The notes under the pieces are model-generated. The model had not been told where the DNA came from. It ran no database searches and saw only the letters and a list, made by a program, of their open reading frames with translations. A DNA stretch of 53,642 bases. Origin: Welwitschia mirabilis. Taxonomy: Eukaryota; Gnetophyta; Gnetopsida; Welwitschiales. The DNA is taken from assembly GCA_051453625.1 (NCBI GenBank), contig JBOZIK010000001.1:45999428-46053069 (forward strand), written 5' to 3'. Positions 22,950 through 34,569 of the stretch are shown here, piece after piece; position 1 is the stretch's first letter; every line of letters starts with the position of its first letter. A program made the translations under genes and the position numbers.

Positions 22950-24550
22950 ATTTCTTCAACCATTAAACTTTACATAATTTTAAAAAAATAGTTTTAATTC
23001 CTAAAATACAAATAATAAAACTCAAGACTCATTTTCTAAGGAGGGGAATGCAGTCTTTAGAAGAAATTCTTATTTTAACATTTCAAGTGTGTAAAATGAT
23101 AAGCATTTTGCAAAAATTTTGAGAATACATACAAAACATAATAAATAAAGTATTCATTCTACCCCTTATCAAAAAAAAAATGACATGCTTGTAAATGCAT
23201 AGAGAAATTTGAAAGTTATATCTTTAGGAGTAATAATTGCTTAAGAAGCCATGGAACATAATTGAATTTGCACAAAGTCGATTACAAGGGAAAAATAAAA
23301 ATAGGGTAAAGTAGCATGCAAAGTGATTGAAAACTTACTAGTTTATTTAATTTATAACCTAAAGTGGTATGTTTAAAATTAATTCAAGTTTAAGTTGGAT
23401 GATTTTGGTAGATTTCTTTTGATGTATAATAAGAATCTAATAAGAAATGCTAACATATACTATTAAAAATGATGACATGGGAAATATGCATGATAACTTG
23501 AAGGTGTGTATTGGAGATTTCAGAGGTGGGTGGTCAAAAATAAGGGTTAAGCTAGGTGGAGGTGCAAAACATGATCATATAAAATCTTCAATTCCATCTC
23601 ATTATTATTGTATTTAAGGTAAACATCAAGAACTTTCATGTTATTGATGAGGATCATCGAATATCTTGATTTGAGTTGGCATAGAGTGAATAGAAGATTT
23701 AGGCAGGTGAAGGATGAGGATTTTTGGATTAAGATAAAGGGTAATTGAGGATCATTAAAATCATAGGGGATGGATGAATAAGGTCTACCAAATAAATAGT
23801 CTACTAAGAAAAAAAATTTACACAATAAAAACCTTATCAGATTAACATGGTTCCCTAACCTAGATATGTTTACACATAGAGGGTAGATTTCTCTTACACT
23901 TTGGATATTCTTAACTTATAGAGAAATGGTTTTGGAGTATTACCAACCTTACATGCAACTAAGATGCTGCTTGTAAGGGAGTACTATCTCCTCCTTATGA
24001 ATTTGTAATAAATTAAAACAAAAATGTGCTCACAATTACTTACATGATCACACCCATATAAAAATTGGCTTATAATTTAGAAACCCTAGTAGGGAATCCT
24101 AAAATTAAAAGTAAGAGATGGACTAAAATGAGTGTACTCAAAAATTTAATAATTTTTATAATGTTAATACCAATAAATAATTATAACAAAAGAGATAACA
24201 AGCCTGAAAAGATATCAGTTTGATGAAATACTTAAGTTCTTCCTTGTTCTTGTCACCCACAAATGTCTTATATTAGAGTAATGTGGCCATTGTAAGAGTC
24301 AATAATCAAGCAATGTATTCCTCAGATAGTCCTTTTGATTAATATCATTGAAAGCTTTATGTATAGTACCAATCACCCATGTGAGTAACTTCTTTTTCTT
24401 CTCTTTTGTGCCCTTTATACCTTTTCTTACATTTTTCCCTAGAGGGATAGCTATTTAAAAACATTTAAATGCTATGCAATGAATGGAAATGATGTAGTTT
24501 TAATCATTTAATAACTATTTTATTTTCTATTAAATTTTTGGGATAGACAT
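22950..24550. other. AT-rich spacer, no gene seen
   Basis: No protein family recognised. The 23547-23825 minus ORF has no recognisable motif. Confidence 0.45.
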
Positions 24551-24559
24551 TTTTGTATC

Positions 24560-25074
24560 AAGGAGATCTCTTCACCCTAAAAGATGTCTTTGGTTAAACT
24601 ACCCAGATTTTAATAAAATTTAAACTGCTATATCTTTGACCCTTAGTGTTCATGAATCCAAGGTGTAAAATTTGCTTAATTTCCTAAAAGCAGAGACATC
24701 TGTAATTTTGTACACATCTTTCAATACTTGAAGCAGTATAAACACCTTTAATTTGATAGATGTCTTTTACTTGTCTTTGCTTCTTGATTCAATATAGATG
24801 TCTTTGTCATTATAGATGTCTTTTCCTATGATAGATGTAATTGATATAGTATATGTCTTTTCTATAGATGTCTTCACATATGTAGATGTATTTAGTTAAT
24901 TATGCCTATCCTTCCTGAATTCTGAGCTAAAGCTTTTGTGTACTTTAAACTTTAAGGTGTTAACTAAATTGATTTTTTTGTGTTGCAATTTTGGTGTTTT
25001 CCAATTTTACCTATTTATGCATTAGATACATTGCATTTGACAAGTGAAATTATCAAATATGGGATTTGCCAACA
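24560..25074 (-). mobile_element. Ty1/copia 3' LTR with repeated AGATGTCTTT motifs
   Basis: On the minus strand the LTR would start TGTTGGCAAATCCC at 25074, directly after a purine tract, which is the classic copia AGG(A)G-TTGTTGG junction. Inside it (24578-24895) a TAGATGTCTTT-type decamer occurs about seven to ten times with variations, irregularly spaced. The far LTR edge could not be located, so the left boundary is arbitrary. Repeated short boxes in U3 act as enhancers in tobacco Tnt1 and Tto1; the same role here is inference. Confidence 0.55.
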
Positions 25075-25089
25075 ACCTCTCCCTTTTTT
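25075..25089 (-). promoter_or_regulatory. Copia polypurine tract
   Basis: The minus strand reads AAAAAAGGGAGAGGT immediately before the LTR start TGTTGG. This is the RNase-H-resistant primer for plus-strand DNA synthesis and fixes the element orientation as minus. Confidence 0.65.
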
Positions 25090-25559
25090 AATAATTCCAA
25101 AACTTAGCAAATCTTATTAGTACAATCATATTTTAAAAATCAACTTAAGATAACTTAATCCAAGAGAGAACACAATGTCTTATAGGGTCATGATATAAAT
25201 ATCAATAGTTCAAAATTATTTGTTGACCACATATAATAATTTACATAATAGTAGAAAAGAAGTGGTGTAAATGGATTGAAATTACTGAATGCATGTTAAA
25301 ACTAAAGTATACTGCATAAAGAAAGAACATTAACAACAAATAATAAAAAATCATCAAAATTCATCCTGAAATGTATGCCAATAACTAGCAATGATCATCA
25401 ATAGTGATATTACTCATAGGAAGTCCAATTAATCTATTTTAAATTCACATCCTATAAACTCATATAGGATGTCTAATAATGTCCAATCTAATTTTTCCAT
25501 CTTTTCCCTCTTTTTGGATAGAACAAAGGAGCTAATTACTAAGAGATAAGTCACTTATG

Positions 25560-26500
25560 TACTAAGTACCATCTTCTACATCATCGCTATCATCGTTATT
25601 ATCCATAGTGGTAGAGATTTGAATAGTATACAAGGAAGAAGAAATGGATGAAGGTGTATGCCACTTCTTAGATGGTCAATGTGATGACTCACATGGACCT
25701 TAAGAGACCTATCTCCTCATATATGAATACATCTAAGCGGTAATGGAAGTATCAAAAAAGTTAATAATAGTTGTCTCAATAAAATGATAAGCTGAGGCTA
25801 AACTAGTACTAAGAGTTCAAGTTTTGCTAAGAGGTGGAGCATGGATGGGAATTGTGAGAGGTGGAGATGAAAGGTGAGGTGGAGATGGTGGATCAGGTGC
25901 TAGTGGAGGCTATGTAGAATGGTAAAGGCGTAATTTGCGATGGGGCTTGCAAAAAATAAGGGGCTTATCATTAGAGCTCTTAGAGTATGATCACTGCTTC
26001 CCCTATGCCTATGTCAGAGCTTGGTGCTCCCCCTTATCTTTACTAGAGCCTGGTGCTCTCCCTGTGCTTGTGCCTCCTCTTCAATGAATTCTAATAAATT
26101 AGAATCTATTACATGACCTGAGTTATATCCTATAGAAGAAAGTGCTAGAGATACCTCTGCTTCTGATGCCTTCTTTGAATTAGACCAAGTGGGAGTCCCC
26201 ATGGATTTCCAACTACCTATAGAAGCCTCTTCCTCTTGGTTCTTCTTCAATCTCAAGAGATTTTTTTCAATCTTTCCTACCATCTTTGCAATAGCCTTGA
26301 GACCCTTTTTTATTGATGATGAACTATGAGTAGATATAAACTAAGAGTACTGAAATTACACCTTAGGAGGTTTTTGCTTGTGCCTTTACTTGTTAGAACT
26401 GGTGCTTGCCACTTTTTACTAAATTTTGAAAATGGATTTTTAGGACGAATGAGATTAACCTATGATACTAAGATGTTGGCATTGCTAATAACCAAGCTAA
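25560..26500 (-). pseudogene. Extra ORF between pol and 3' LTR of the copia element, unrecognised
   Basis: The minus strand is open at 26283-26014 (Lys/Glu/Ser-rich, IEKNLLRLKKNQEEEAS, with a long acidic and polar tail). It continues after a stop into Pro/Ser/His-rich text (HAPPLSK, then STSLASAYHFIETTIINFFD near 25770) and an acidic MDNNDDSDDVEDGT block near 25590. Some plant copia lineages (SIRE type) carry an additional, env-like ORF at this place. The position and composition fit that, but no membrane segment or other diagnostic motif is seen. Confidence 0.4.
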
Positions 26501-26509
26501 TAAAGTAAT

Positions 26510-27840
26510 GATAACTCAAGGTGTGGCCTCTACAAAAAAGTATAATGATATTCATATGTAAACCTGAGATCTATCTTCATTTATGTAAGAAGGCAATAGA
26601 CCACAAAAGTCTACATTAGGTTATAATAGCTATAGCTACCTCCTTGAGCAAGTATATTTTATAAGTTAATTAAACTTAAAATAAATGCATCCAATATCAT
26701 TTCTTTACATTTGACATTCTCATAGAAGTTTATTCTTGAATGTCTAAAAAGAACATTGCTCAACAAATGTCATAAAATATTAATAGAGTGACAGGTGAAA
26801 ATATCTTTTAAAGAATGCACATATAATTGTGAAAAATCTAAATCATTTATACCAAGCATAGAATTGACAAAAATAGATGTAATAAATAGAGAAGTACCTT
26901 ATATTTAAGTTTAAAACTTCCTAGTACTATCATCTATCTCATAAATATTAGCATAGGATTATCTAGCAATGAGGTTTAGAATGCTCTGCTCTAATTAAAC
27001 TACCATGTCCTAAATAAGATGTGAGAAATAAGTAAGAAGCTAATCTTTGCTATGCTTTTAGAATCTAGAGTTCTTTTTGTAATAATGGACTTTTTGATTC
27101 AAGTTTTAAAACATTTGATAGTTTATTCATGATAGAACTGTGGCTCATACTATGGTCTGTGTGTTTCAGTGATAGATGCCTTTTATTTGAAGACACCAGA
27201 GTTCTTTATCCTCATCATTTTGAAGAAAATACAAAAAAAACTAAACTTTTAGTAAGTAGATGTAAAAGAATTAGTATAAAAGAGCACTTGTCAAGGAAAA
27301 TATCACCTATTATACTAGCTATAAAGACATCTATACTGAGAGATCTAAGAAAAATTAGGCTAAGACGACTCTTAGAGGAACAACTACTGAGTGAAGAATT
27401 GAAAGGATAGATAGTAACCCATTTCTTAAATAAAAAATGATTAAAACCATCATTTTGGTGCACATTTTATTTTCTAATGTAGTTTATGAAAGATATTTAC
27501 CAAGTTAAAAACATGTAAAACAATGAAAGTGGACATCTATCTCTGCTAAAGAATTTTCTGATAATAAATTTTATGAGTTACTTGCATGTTGTAAAAATGT
27601 CTACATATTCAAAGATATCTATGGATTAGACATCTACAAACTAAAGACATCTCCATGATAGACATCTTTTACTTAAATATGTCTTCCCTGAAAAATGAAA
27701 AACTTTGAAATTTTCTACAACTAACATTATGATTAGATTATCATTGTAAAAAAGGTAAAGTAACATGCATATAATTGACTGAGATCAACTCATAGAATGT
27801 CATAGCTAAAGTTGAGATTTTGAAAGTGACTACTTGATAA
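26510..27840 (-). other. Copia element 3' region with further GATGTCT motifs
   Basis: Between the end of pol and the extra ORF. At 27538-27690, GACATCTA-type motifs recur about seven times, here in the opposite strand sense to those in the LTR at 24560. The ORFs 27129-27410 plus and 27215-27463 minus overlap each other and have no recognisable family. The 27129-27410 product is basic but looks like shadow coding. Confidence 0.4.
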
Positions 27841-28340
27841 CTTACTTAATTAGGCAAGGCCTGATCCCTAAGTTTCTATATAATTTAACAAACTTGTTAC
27901 TAATCAGTGATTTAGTAAAAACATTTGCAAGTTGATCATCAGTATTAATGTACTGCAGCATGATATTCTTTTTTTGTACATGCTATTTGAGAAAATGATG
28001 TTTAATCTTCATATGTTTGATTCTTGAATGCTAAATTGGATTCTTTAAGCTATTAATAGCACTTTTGTTATCAAAAAGGATAAGAATGCTTTCCATGGAT
28101 AGTCTAAAATCTTTTAAGAATTGGTTCATCTAAAGTAACTAAGCATAAGAACTTCTAGTAGTGATGTATTCAATGTCAGCAGTTGAGAGGGTAGTCGAGT
28201 TTTGCTTGTCACTACTCTAAGACATCAAACATTGCCTAAGTAAGAAGCAATTTCCACTTGTTCTCCTTTTATTATCATTGTAACATACCTAATTTGTATC
28301 ATAATATCTAAGTAAATCAAGATAGAAGTCCTTTAAATTC
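27840..28340 (-). pseudogene. Ty1/copia RNase H, degenerate
   Basis: The minus strand reads KQNSTTLSTADIEYI (28210-28165), YA.LLWMNQFLKDF, ILFDNKSAINSLKNPI, HSRIKHMKI and DDQLANVFTKSL (about 27900). These match the copia landmarks KQ..VALSTAEAEY, LW.....D, .DN.SAI...NPV.H.RTKHI and D...D.FTK.L. The AEAE catalytic element reads ADIE and there are several stops. Pol ends near 27840. Confidence 0.85.
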
Positions 28341-28348
28341 CAAAGGCT

Positions 28349-29225
28349 CTAATTAGTAGTATCTTTTAAATAGTAAACAATTCTATTAACTATTGTAAGA
28401 TTTGATTCTCTTAGACCACTTTGATAATGAGCAAAAATGCCTATATACAAAATAATATTAGGAATACTAGCAGTAAGATATAATATACTACCAACCATAC
28501 CTTGGTATAGCTTTTGATTAATATTATTACCATGCTCATCTTTGTCTAGTTTTGTGCTTTGGCTCATTGGGATATCTTTGGACTTATAATCCTATAGGTC
28601 ATACTTGTCTAGCAGATTTTTAACATATTTAGTTTGAGAAATGAATGTACCTTATTTATGTTACACTAATTGAAGCCTCAAGAAGTTGCTCATTTCTCTC
28701 TTGATACTTATTTCAAACTCATCTTACATAATATTAGCAAACTACTTACATAATAACTTGTTAGTAGCCTAAACATAATATCATCCACATAGATTTGTAC
28801 AATAGTAAAATCCTTACCATTCTTTACCATCCTTTTTAATAAACATTGTGACATTAGATGTACTTCTTGTAAATCTATTTTCTATTAGATGACTTGAGAG
28901 TTTCTCGTACTAACGCTTAGATGCTTATTAAGCCCATAGAGAGCCTTTTTCAGTTTGTGAACATAGTTTATTTTATGAAAGTTAGTAAACACTTCAAGCT
29001 GCTTAACATATACTTCCTCTTGAAGTAATCCATTTAGAAAGGCACTTTTAACATTCATCTAATAGAGTCTAAATCCTTTGACATGTGTAAAGGCTATAAT
29101 CATTCTTATAGACTCTATATGAGCCATTGGAGAAAAGGTTTCTTCAAAGTCTACCTTTTTATTAGTTATATCCTTTAGTTAGTAAACTTTATTTATTTCT
29201 AATAACATTATCATTTTCATCTGTT
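28349..29225 (-). pseudogene. Ty1/copia reverse transcriptase, degenerate with YVDD kept
   Basis: In order on the minus strand: FEETFSPMAHIESIRMI (before 29140), [19 protein letters not shown] (29065), [20 protein letters not shown] with YVDD at 28791-28780, EMSNFLRLQL, and an open segment 28567-28349 with LDKDEHG, QKLYQGMVGSILYLTASIP and IVNRIVYYLKDTTN. These are the copia consensus blocks DVK.AFL.G.L.E.VYM.QP, YVDDI, Y...VGSL.YLT..RPDI and A.KRI.RYLKGT. Stops and frame changes exist although the catalytic loop is intact. The upstream part is interrupted by the gap at 29226. Confidence 0.9.
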
Positions 29226-29325
29226 NNNNNNNNNNNNNNNNNNNNNNNNNNNNNNNNNNNNNNNNNNNNNNNNNNNNNNNNNNNNNNNNNNNNNNNNNNN
29301 NNNNNNNNNNNNNNNNNNNNNNNNN
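29226..29325. other. Assembly gap, 100 N, with duplicated flanks
   Basis: The 47 bases before it (29179-29225) and after it (29326-29372) are the same sequence with one difference, starting TTAGTAAACTTTATTTATTT. The two contig ends most likely overlap, so the gap may be artificial. Confidence 0.95.
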
Positions 29326-29435
29326 TTAGTAAACTTTATTTATTTCTAATAACATTATCATTTTCCTCTGTTTTATTTTGACAGACTTATTTTGTGGTAA
29401 TGACAAGTCTGTTGGATGGTCTTGGAGTAAGTTCC

Positions 29436-29529
29436 TAGACATTAAACCTTTTAAATTGATTAAGTTCCTCTTACATTGCTACTAGACATTAAACCTTTTA
29501 AATTGATTAAGTTCCTCTTACATTACTAC
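29436..29529 (+). repeat. 47-bp perfect or near-perfect tandem duplication
   Basis: TAGACATTAAACC...TTACATT is present twice head to tail (29436-29482 and 29483-29529), inside the copia pol remnant between reverse transcriptase and integrase. Its freshness contrasts with the decayed surroundings, so it is either recent slippage or an assembly artefact near the gap. Confidence 0.9.
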
Positions 29530-29879
29530 CATCTAACATTTATCACTTTTGTCTTTATTGAAATTTTTGGGTTCTACCTATAAGATATATGATACAAATT
29601 CATAAAATGTCTTAGTACAACTTCAATTTGAATATCACCATACAAAATACCTATGATGTTGCTTGTAGAAGGACTTCTATTTATTTTGATCATGTTTGAA
29701 GAAGTTTTCTTATTTATTTCTTCTTCTTTCTCCTCTTTAATATTTGACCATGCTTGAGGGTCGCTAGATGATTGTTCAAGATATATAAAATATAGACATC
29801 CTACACACAAATAGAAGTTAATTCACTATCATCTATTTTTAATGTATAGTTTGCTCTACTACACAAGTTCTATTGTGGA

Positions 29880-30310
29880 ACACTCAGTAGGCTTTATTAA
29901 CCATGGAATAACCTAGAAAAATATCATTGTCAACTTTGGAATCAAATTTTCTTATTTGATTCTTTTTATTTAAGATAGAACATTTTAAGTAAAATACATG
30001 AAAATAACTCACTAATGGTTTTTTACTAAACCATAATTCGTTTGAGGTTTTAGAAGTAAAGCATCTTCCCAAAACTCAATTGGAAATGTAACATGTAGTA
30101 TTAATGGCTTCTGCCGAAAATGATATGAAACCTATTTATTGTGCATCATTGCTCTTGGTATTTCATTTAGACCCCTATTCTTTCTTTCAGCAACTCCATT
30201 TTTTTGTGGAGTTCTTGGTGTAAAGAATTGGTGAAGAGTACCAAACTCTTCATAAAAATCTTTGAATCTTGCATTTTTAAAATTTAGTATTGTTATTACT
30301 TTTTACTATC
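29880..30310 (-). pseudogene. Ty1/copia integrase core end, degenerate
   Basis: The minus strand reads KDFYEEFGTLHQFF then TPQKNGVAERKN (about 30215-30180), the copia integrase signature F...GI.H..S.P.TPQQNG.AERKN with the catalytic Glu in VERKN kept as AERKN. It then reads NELWFSKKP, SYFHVF..KC, FDSKVDNDIFLGYS and NKAY (30072-29884), matching P.E.W...KP...HLR.FG...F.G YS...KAY. Two frames are involved. It continues the pol order integrase, reverse transcriptase, RNase H leftward on the minus strand. Confidence 0.85.
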
Positions 30311-30339
30311 TTGATCTTGTATCCTTTTTTGTTTTGTTT

Positions 30340-30500
30340 TCTTAAAACATAAAAATGCTAATAAAGGAGTAAGTAAAATTTAATCCTAGGTTTTGTTGTA
30401 TTTATTAGGTAATAATATTAAAGAAGGAAGAAAGAGAAAATAAAATAGAAAAAAATTTCTTAATTAGGGTAAGAGATGAGATGTTATCACACATTCACAA
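30340..30500. repeat. Dispersed repeat R1, copy 3
   Basis: GGAGTAAGTAAAATTTAATC, CCTAGGTTTTGTTGT, TTAGGTAATAATATTAAAGA and a TTCTTAATTAGGGTAAGA tail match copies 1 and 2. It cuts the copia element just upstream of the integrase block. Confidence 0.7.
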
Positions 30501-30509
30501 GGTGTTATT

Positions 30510-32285
30510 TCCATTTTGCATAATCACTATTAGGACTTCTATTTTTATGGTGACAAAAACCAAAATTAATGGAATGGTTCATAAGCTTATATAGTGAGTA
30601 AGATCCATTTTCTGCAATAATTTTATCGCTAACAATACTATGTTACTTTGTAAAATATTAACTTCTTGAAAAACACAAGTTTCATTATCATTCTAATCTA
30701 GGTACTAGAGCATTTAAAAAAGACTAAAAAAGATCCATTTACAAAGTTTTTAATTTTGTTACTAAGAAGAATTAAAGAAGAATTAAAAACAAAAGATGAA
30801 TGAAGTGTAAAAATGTCAAAATATAACAAATAGATAAGCATCAAAACAATGGTAAGGAATCCAAAAACAGAGGCAAACAAAATATGTGATAAAATTACTA
30901 AGGTTTCATCTTTAAAACATTTCTAGTATGATCATTTTCTATTTTAAGCATTCATCCATAATATGAAAAAACTACGTACCATATTTATAAAGTCCAAATA
31001 AGCATAGCTTAATAAAACAACCTTTACAAAACTGATATAGAATGCACTAATGATATTGGTTCTAGAATATTCTAGAAAAGTAGTAATTAGAATGGGTGCC
31101 ATAACATCCATGGCATGAATGCTATTGTTGCCATTTTTTTTGCATCTACAAAGTAGATGCAACTATGAAAAAGGTTATATCATAAATGCATTCCTCTTTC
31201 TTCTCACCTTCTCTTCCTGTCAACAATGTACTAACATAACATAGTAGAGGTGTAGTAAAAGTAACCTCATAAAATCAAGGAGTGCATTGTTTTTTATTAT
31301 AGTGCCATGTGTTCCATGAATGAAAAGTCATAACACTCCTACCATAAGCTCATTATGAAAGGGGATGATGTTTGTATATGTTCTTTACATTTATTAAGAG
31401 ATGGAAGGTTGTTTAGATTCTTCTCTTCATTAATACATATCTATGTTATTTGTTAAAAAATATAAACAAGATACATCAACACTAGTTCACCAATATTCTT
31501 TCAAGAAGAAAGGAGGATAAAAGTAGGTCTTCTTATTTTATCATGCAGTAAACATGATGTGTTGTCCTATTTTAACCTCTGTATGTAATACAGTAGTGGT
31601 TGACAAATTTATCTTCATGAAATAGAATAATATAACTTGAACAATGCTACCAATTTTCCATTTTCATATCTTTATCACTAGGTGTGCTATAGATGTTTGT
31701 GGAACATCTCCAACATATCAGCTTTCTATATCCTATCAATTTTAGTTTTAGTTTTTTAGCACTTCATGATGTAAGATCATAATGCTTTAGCTACCAAACA
31801 GAATTTATTTTTATTTCTCAATGCTCCATGATATTATGGTGTCTATCTAGATAGCTCTTTCTCAATCTTCTTGATCTTTATCTTAATGTTTTTAGTATAT
31901 CCTTTTAATTTTTTCAACTAAAATTCTAGAACATTGATCTTCAATGGATTCATCTTCTAATTCTGAAGAAACACAAATCATAAAAACTAATTTCTCCTAA
32001 GATTAGGTTATTTAACTTTGGTAACCTTTAAAACCTTAGTACTTAATGAAAATAATCTCACTTTCTTTGTTCTTATACCTTTGCAATATCATATGAATCA
32101 TTATGATGTATATTTGTATCTTAACTTTGACCATAATTAAAGTTGATTATTATTTAGTTAATGAAATAAACAAATATGTCTAACTTCTCGAATAATCATA
32201 ACCACTTATTACAACTTTTCTTTTAAGGTTTCATTAAGGAACATCACTTCTACTATATCACTTCATGTTTTAAGGATGAAATCAC
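30510..32285. other. Eroded region where copia gag/protease would lie; nothing recognised
   Basis: This sits between the integrase and a copia-type primer site, where gag and protease are expected if both belong to one minus-strand element. No gag or protease motif survives to my reading. The minus ORFs 30698-30880 and 30944-31162 are short hydrophobic frames without family features. Confidence 0.4.
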
Positions 32286-32304
32286 AAGCTCTAATATCAT
32301 GTCA
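32286..32304 (-). promoter_or_regulatory. Copia-type primer binding site (initiator tRNA-Met), decayed
   Basis: On the minus strand ATTCTGACATGATATTAGAGC contains TGATATTAGAGC, two changes from the initiator-Met primer TGGTATCAGAGC, preceded by a CA as at an LTR end. It would place a 5' LTR to the right and the body to the left, consistent with the copia pol at 27840-30310. I could not match the supposed 5' LTR with the LTR at 24560-25074, so common membership is uncertain. Confidence 0.45.
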
Positions 32305-32309
32305 GAATT

Positions 32310-34560
32310 TGAAACAAGTATGCACTAATACCATGTTTAAAAATAAACATAGAAGTTAAAATTATTTCATGAATATCAAAAAAAAAGTAAAGGAACTTTC
32401 AATGTATTTCAAATGTTATAAATAATTAATAATTGATAATGTAACATTATTATAAATAGCTATTTCATCAAGTAATAAGGACAAGTATTTCATCATACTT
32501 TATTTTAACTCTAAAATATTTCTTCTTATTACGATTCTTATTACATTTGAAATGAATGTTCTTTGTTTATATTACATTCAATCAAGAGGAAAATTATAAT
32601 TTTTTATTGTAAAATAAACACATTGTTTCATGTTCCATTAATCAAGTTAACAATTGATAAATTCATTATTTTAAATTACTAACATATCTTTTATGGATTA
32701 TGAAGCCCAAATTTGCAATAATGATAAGCAACACGTGAATGAATTCACATCTTATGAATAGAGATAAGTTATCATAAAAATTAAGACCTTTGTATTAAAA
32801 ATAAACATTTATGACTACAGATGATCATATTCATAAAATTTAATATGGAAGACCCACTTCAAATCTAGGATAGTTTTATTAAATGGATAGGTTACAAGTA
32901 CCTTTGAATCATTTGCTATTATTTGATTTATTTTTTTTTTGGTCTATAGTAGTAGTCCATTCTAGTTTCAAACTTTCTTTTGCGAAATTAGAAGCCTATT
33001 CTAGGTTGTTGCCTCTTATAGTAGTAAACAAAGCAAAATGACCATGATCACCTTTTCAATTTTCAAAATTTACATCGTTAAGTAATATATAAAAGGAATA
33101 GATTCATTATTTTCACCATGCTTAAGACTTTTTGGGACTTGAGTAAATAAACATTAAAATGAGACCTATAAGAGGCATTAATAATAGAAATTTAAAGTGT
33201 TTTTTAAGAAAGAAGGATGAAGTTAAGGTGTGAATGAAATTAATACTAGAAAAAATTAAGCCAGATCAAATTATCACTACTTGTAGTTTCCTAGCAACAC
33301 AAGTAGTGATGAAACTATAGCATATTATCAATTCATGATGGAATCTAGCAATATTGTCTTCCATATAATTGATACTTATCATTGGCCACTCATGATTCAA
33401 TGATCACACATTTTCCTAAAATAATTTACCACTTAGCATCACTCAACAATGATATCTATTAAAACCATCTATTTATAGTTTCTTAAAACTATTGCCACTC
33501 ACCATCACCTAATGATGTAAGTAATGATGGTAATAGTTACATAATTAACTTGAATAATATATTTTCCAACATTTCTTAAATCAAAATATACATAAGCAAG
33601 AGGCTTATCCTTATAAATTAATCTTTCTAAGTGCTTGGATAATGTAACAAAAGTAGTAAGTGTTAAAAAACCAATTGGGAAAGCCTTAAAACTTGGTCCC
33701 TTATCTTATATTATTTGTTAGGGTAAGACCCTTGTTTCTAAGTCATCAATATAATTCATATACTTATTTTTAATACATTCATTTAATAAATCTCATTTTC
33801 TATTCCTCAAAGTATTTATTGTATTATATTATAGATGAATACTTTCATTTCTTATGTATGCATGATTCATAGTTTGATGACTAACTAGATAAAAAAACAA
33901 ATAGATCCTACTAGTGACTTGAATTATGTATATTAGATGCATTATTGGTTTTCTTTAAATTTTTAATTAAGTTTTTGCAATAGAAATTTGCATTTATTAT
34001 CTCTATATTTCTTTTTCCCTCTGTAACCTCTTGTCTAACACTTGAGATTCTTAAATGATGTGAAATACATTCTTTAAGATATATACAATAGTTCCATCAC
34101 ATTTCCATGCCATTCCATCACATTTCAACACCATTGTTGGTAATGGTAAATAAGTATTATAGAAAGGATAAGGTTTCAATAAGATACAAGTAAGGTTAGG
34201 ACTTCCATGCTTTGTTTTATATTCTTGATAAAATTAAGTAGTGAATAAAGATAGAAATTGGTCTATAAATCCTATTTGGGTTTGATTACTTTATTACCCA
34301 ATAGTTTATGCTTTTCTTTTCTTTAATCAATAATAAAACCACTAAGTAAAGTCTTGGTAATTAAGGCCTTATGAATTTTCACACCTTCCATCTTTCCTTT
34401 TGTTTTTATTTTCAGTTATGTTCTAATAAAATCTTGTAATAACCATAATTTTTATCTCATCATATTCCTTAAAGATTAAGTAGTAATGAAAGGCTTATTA
34501 GAGAAAATATGAGAGATGGATCATTTAATTATAGATAACATTATAACCCTAGGCCAAATC
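32310..34560. other. AT-rich spacer, no gene seen
   Basis: No coding motif or RNA gene recognised. Two short related sites with AGTAGTGATGAAACTATAGC-like and AATGATG/CACTC text near 33300-33530 suggest old repeats, but no clear boundary was found. Confidence 0.45.
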
Positions 34561-34569
34561 CATGAACTT

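Noticed and set aside
27129-27410. 93-residue basic plus-strand ORF
   Set aside because: Overlaps another ORF on the opposite strand, no family features, and sits inside a copia remnant of the other orientation.
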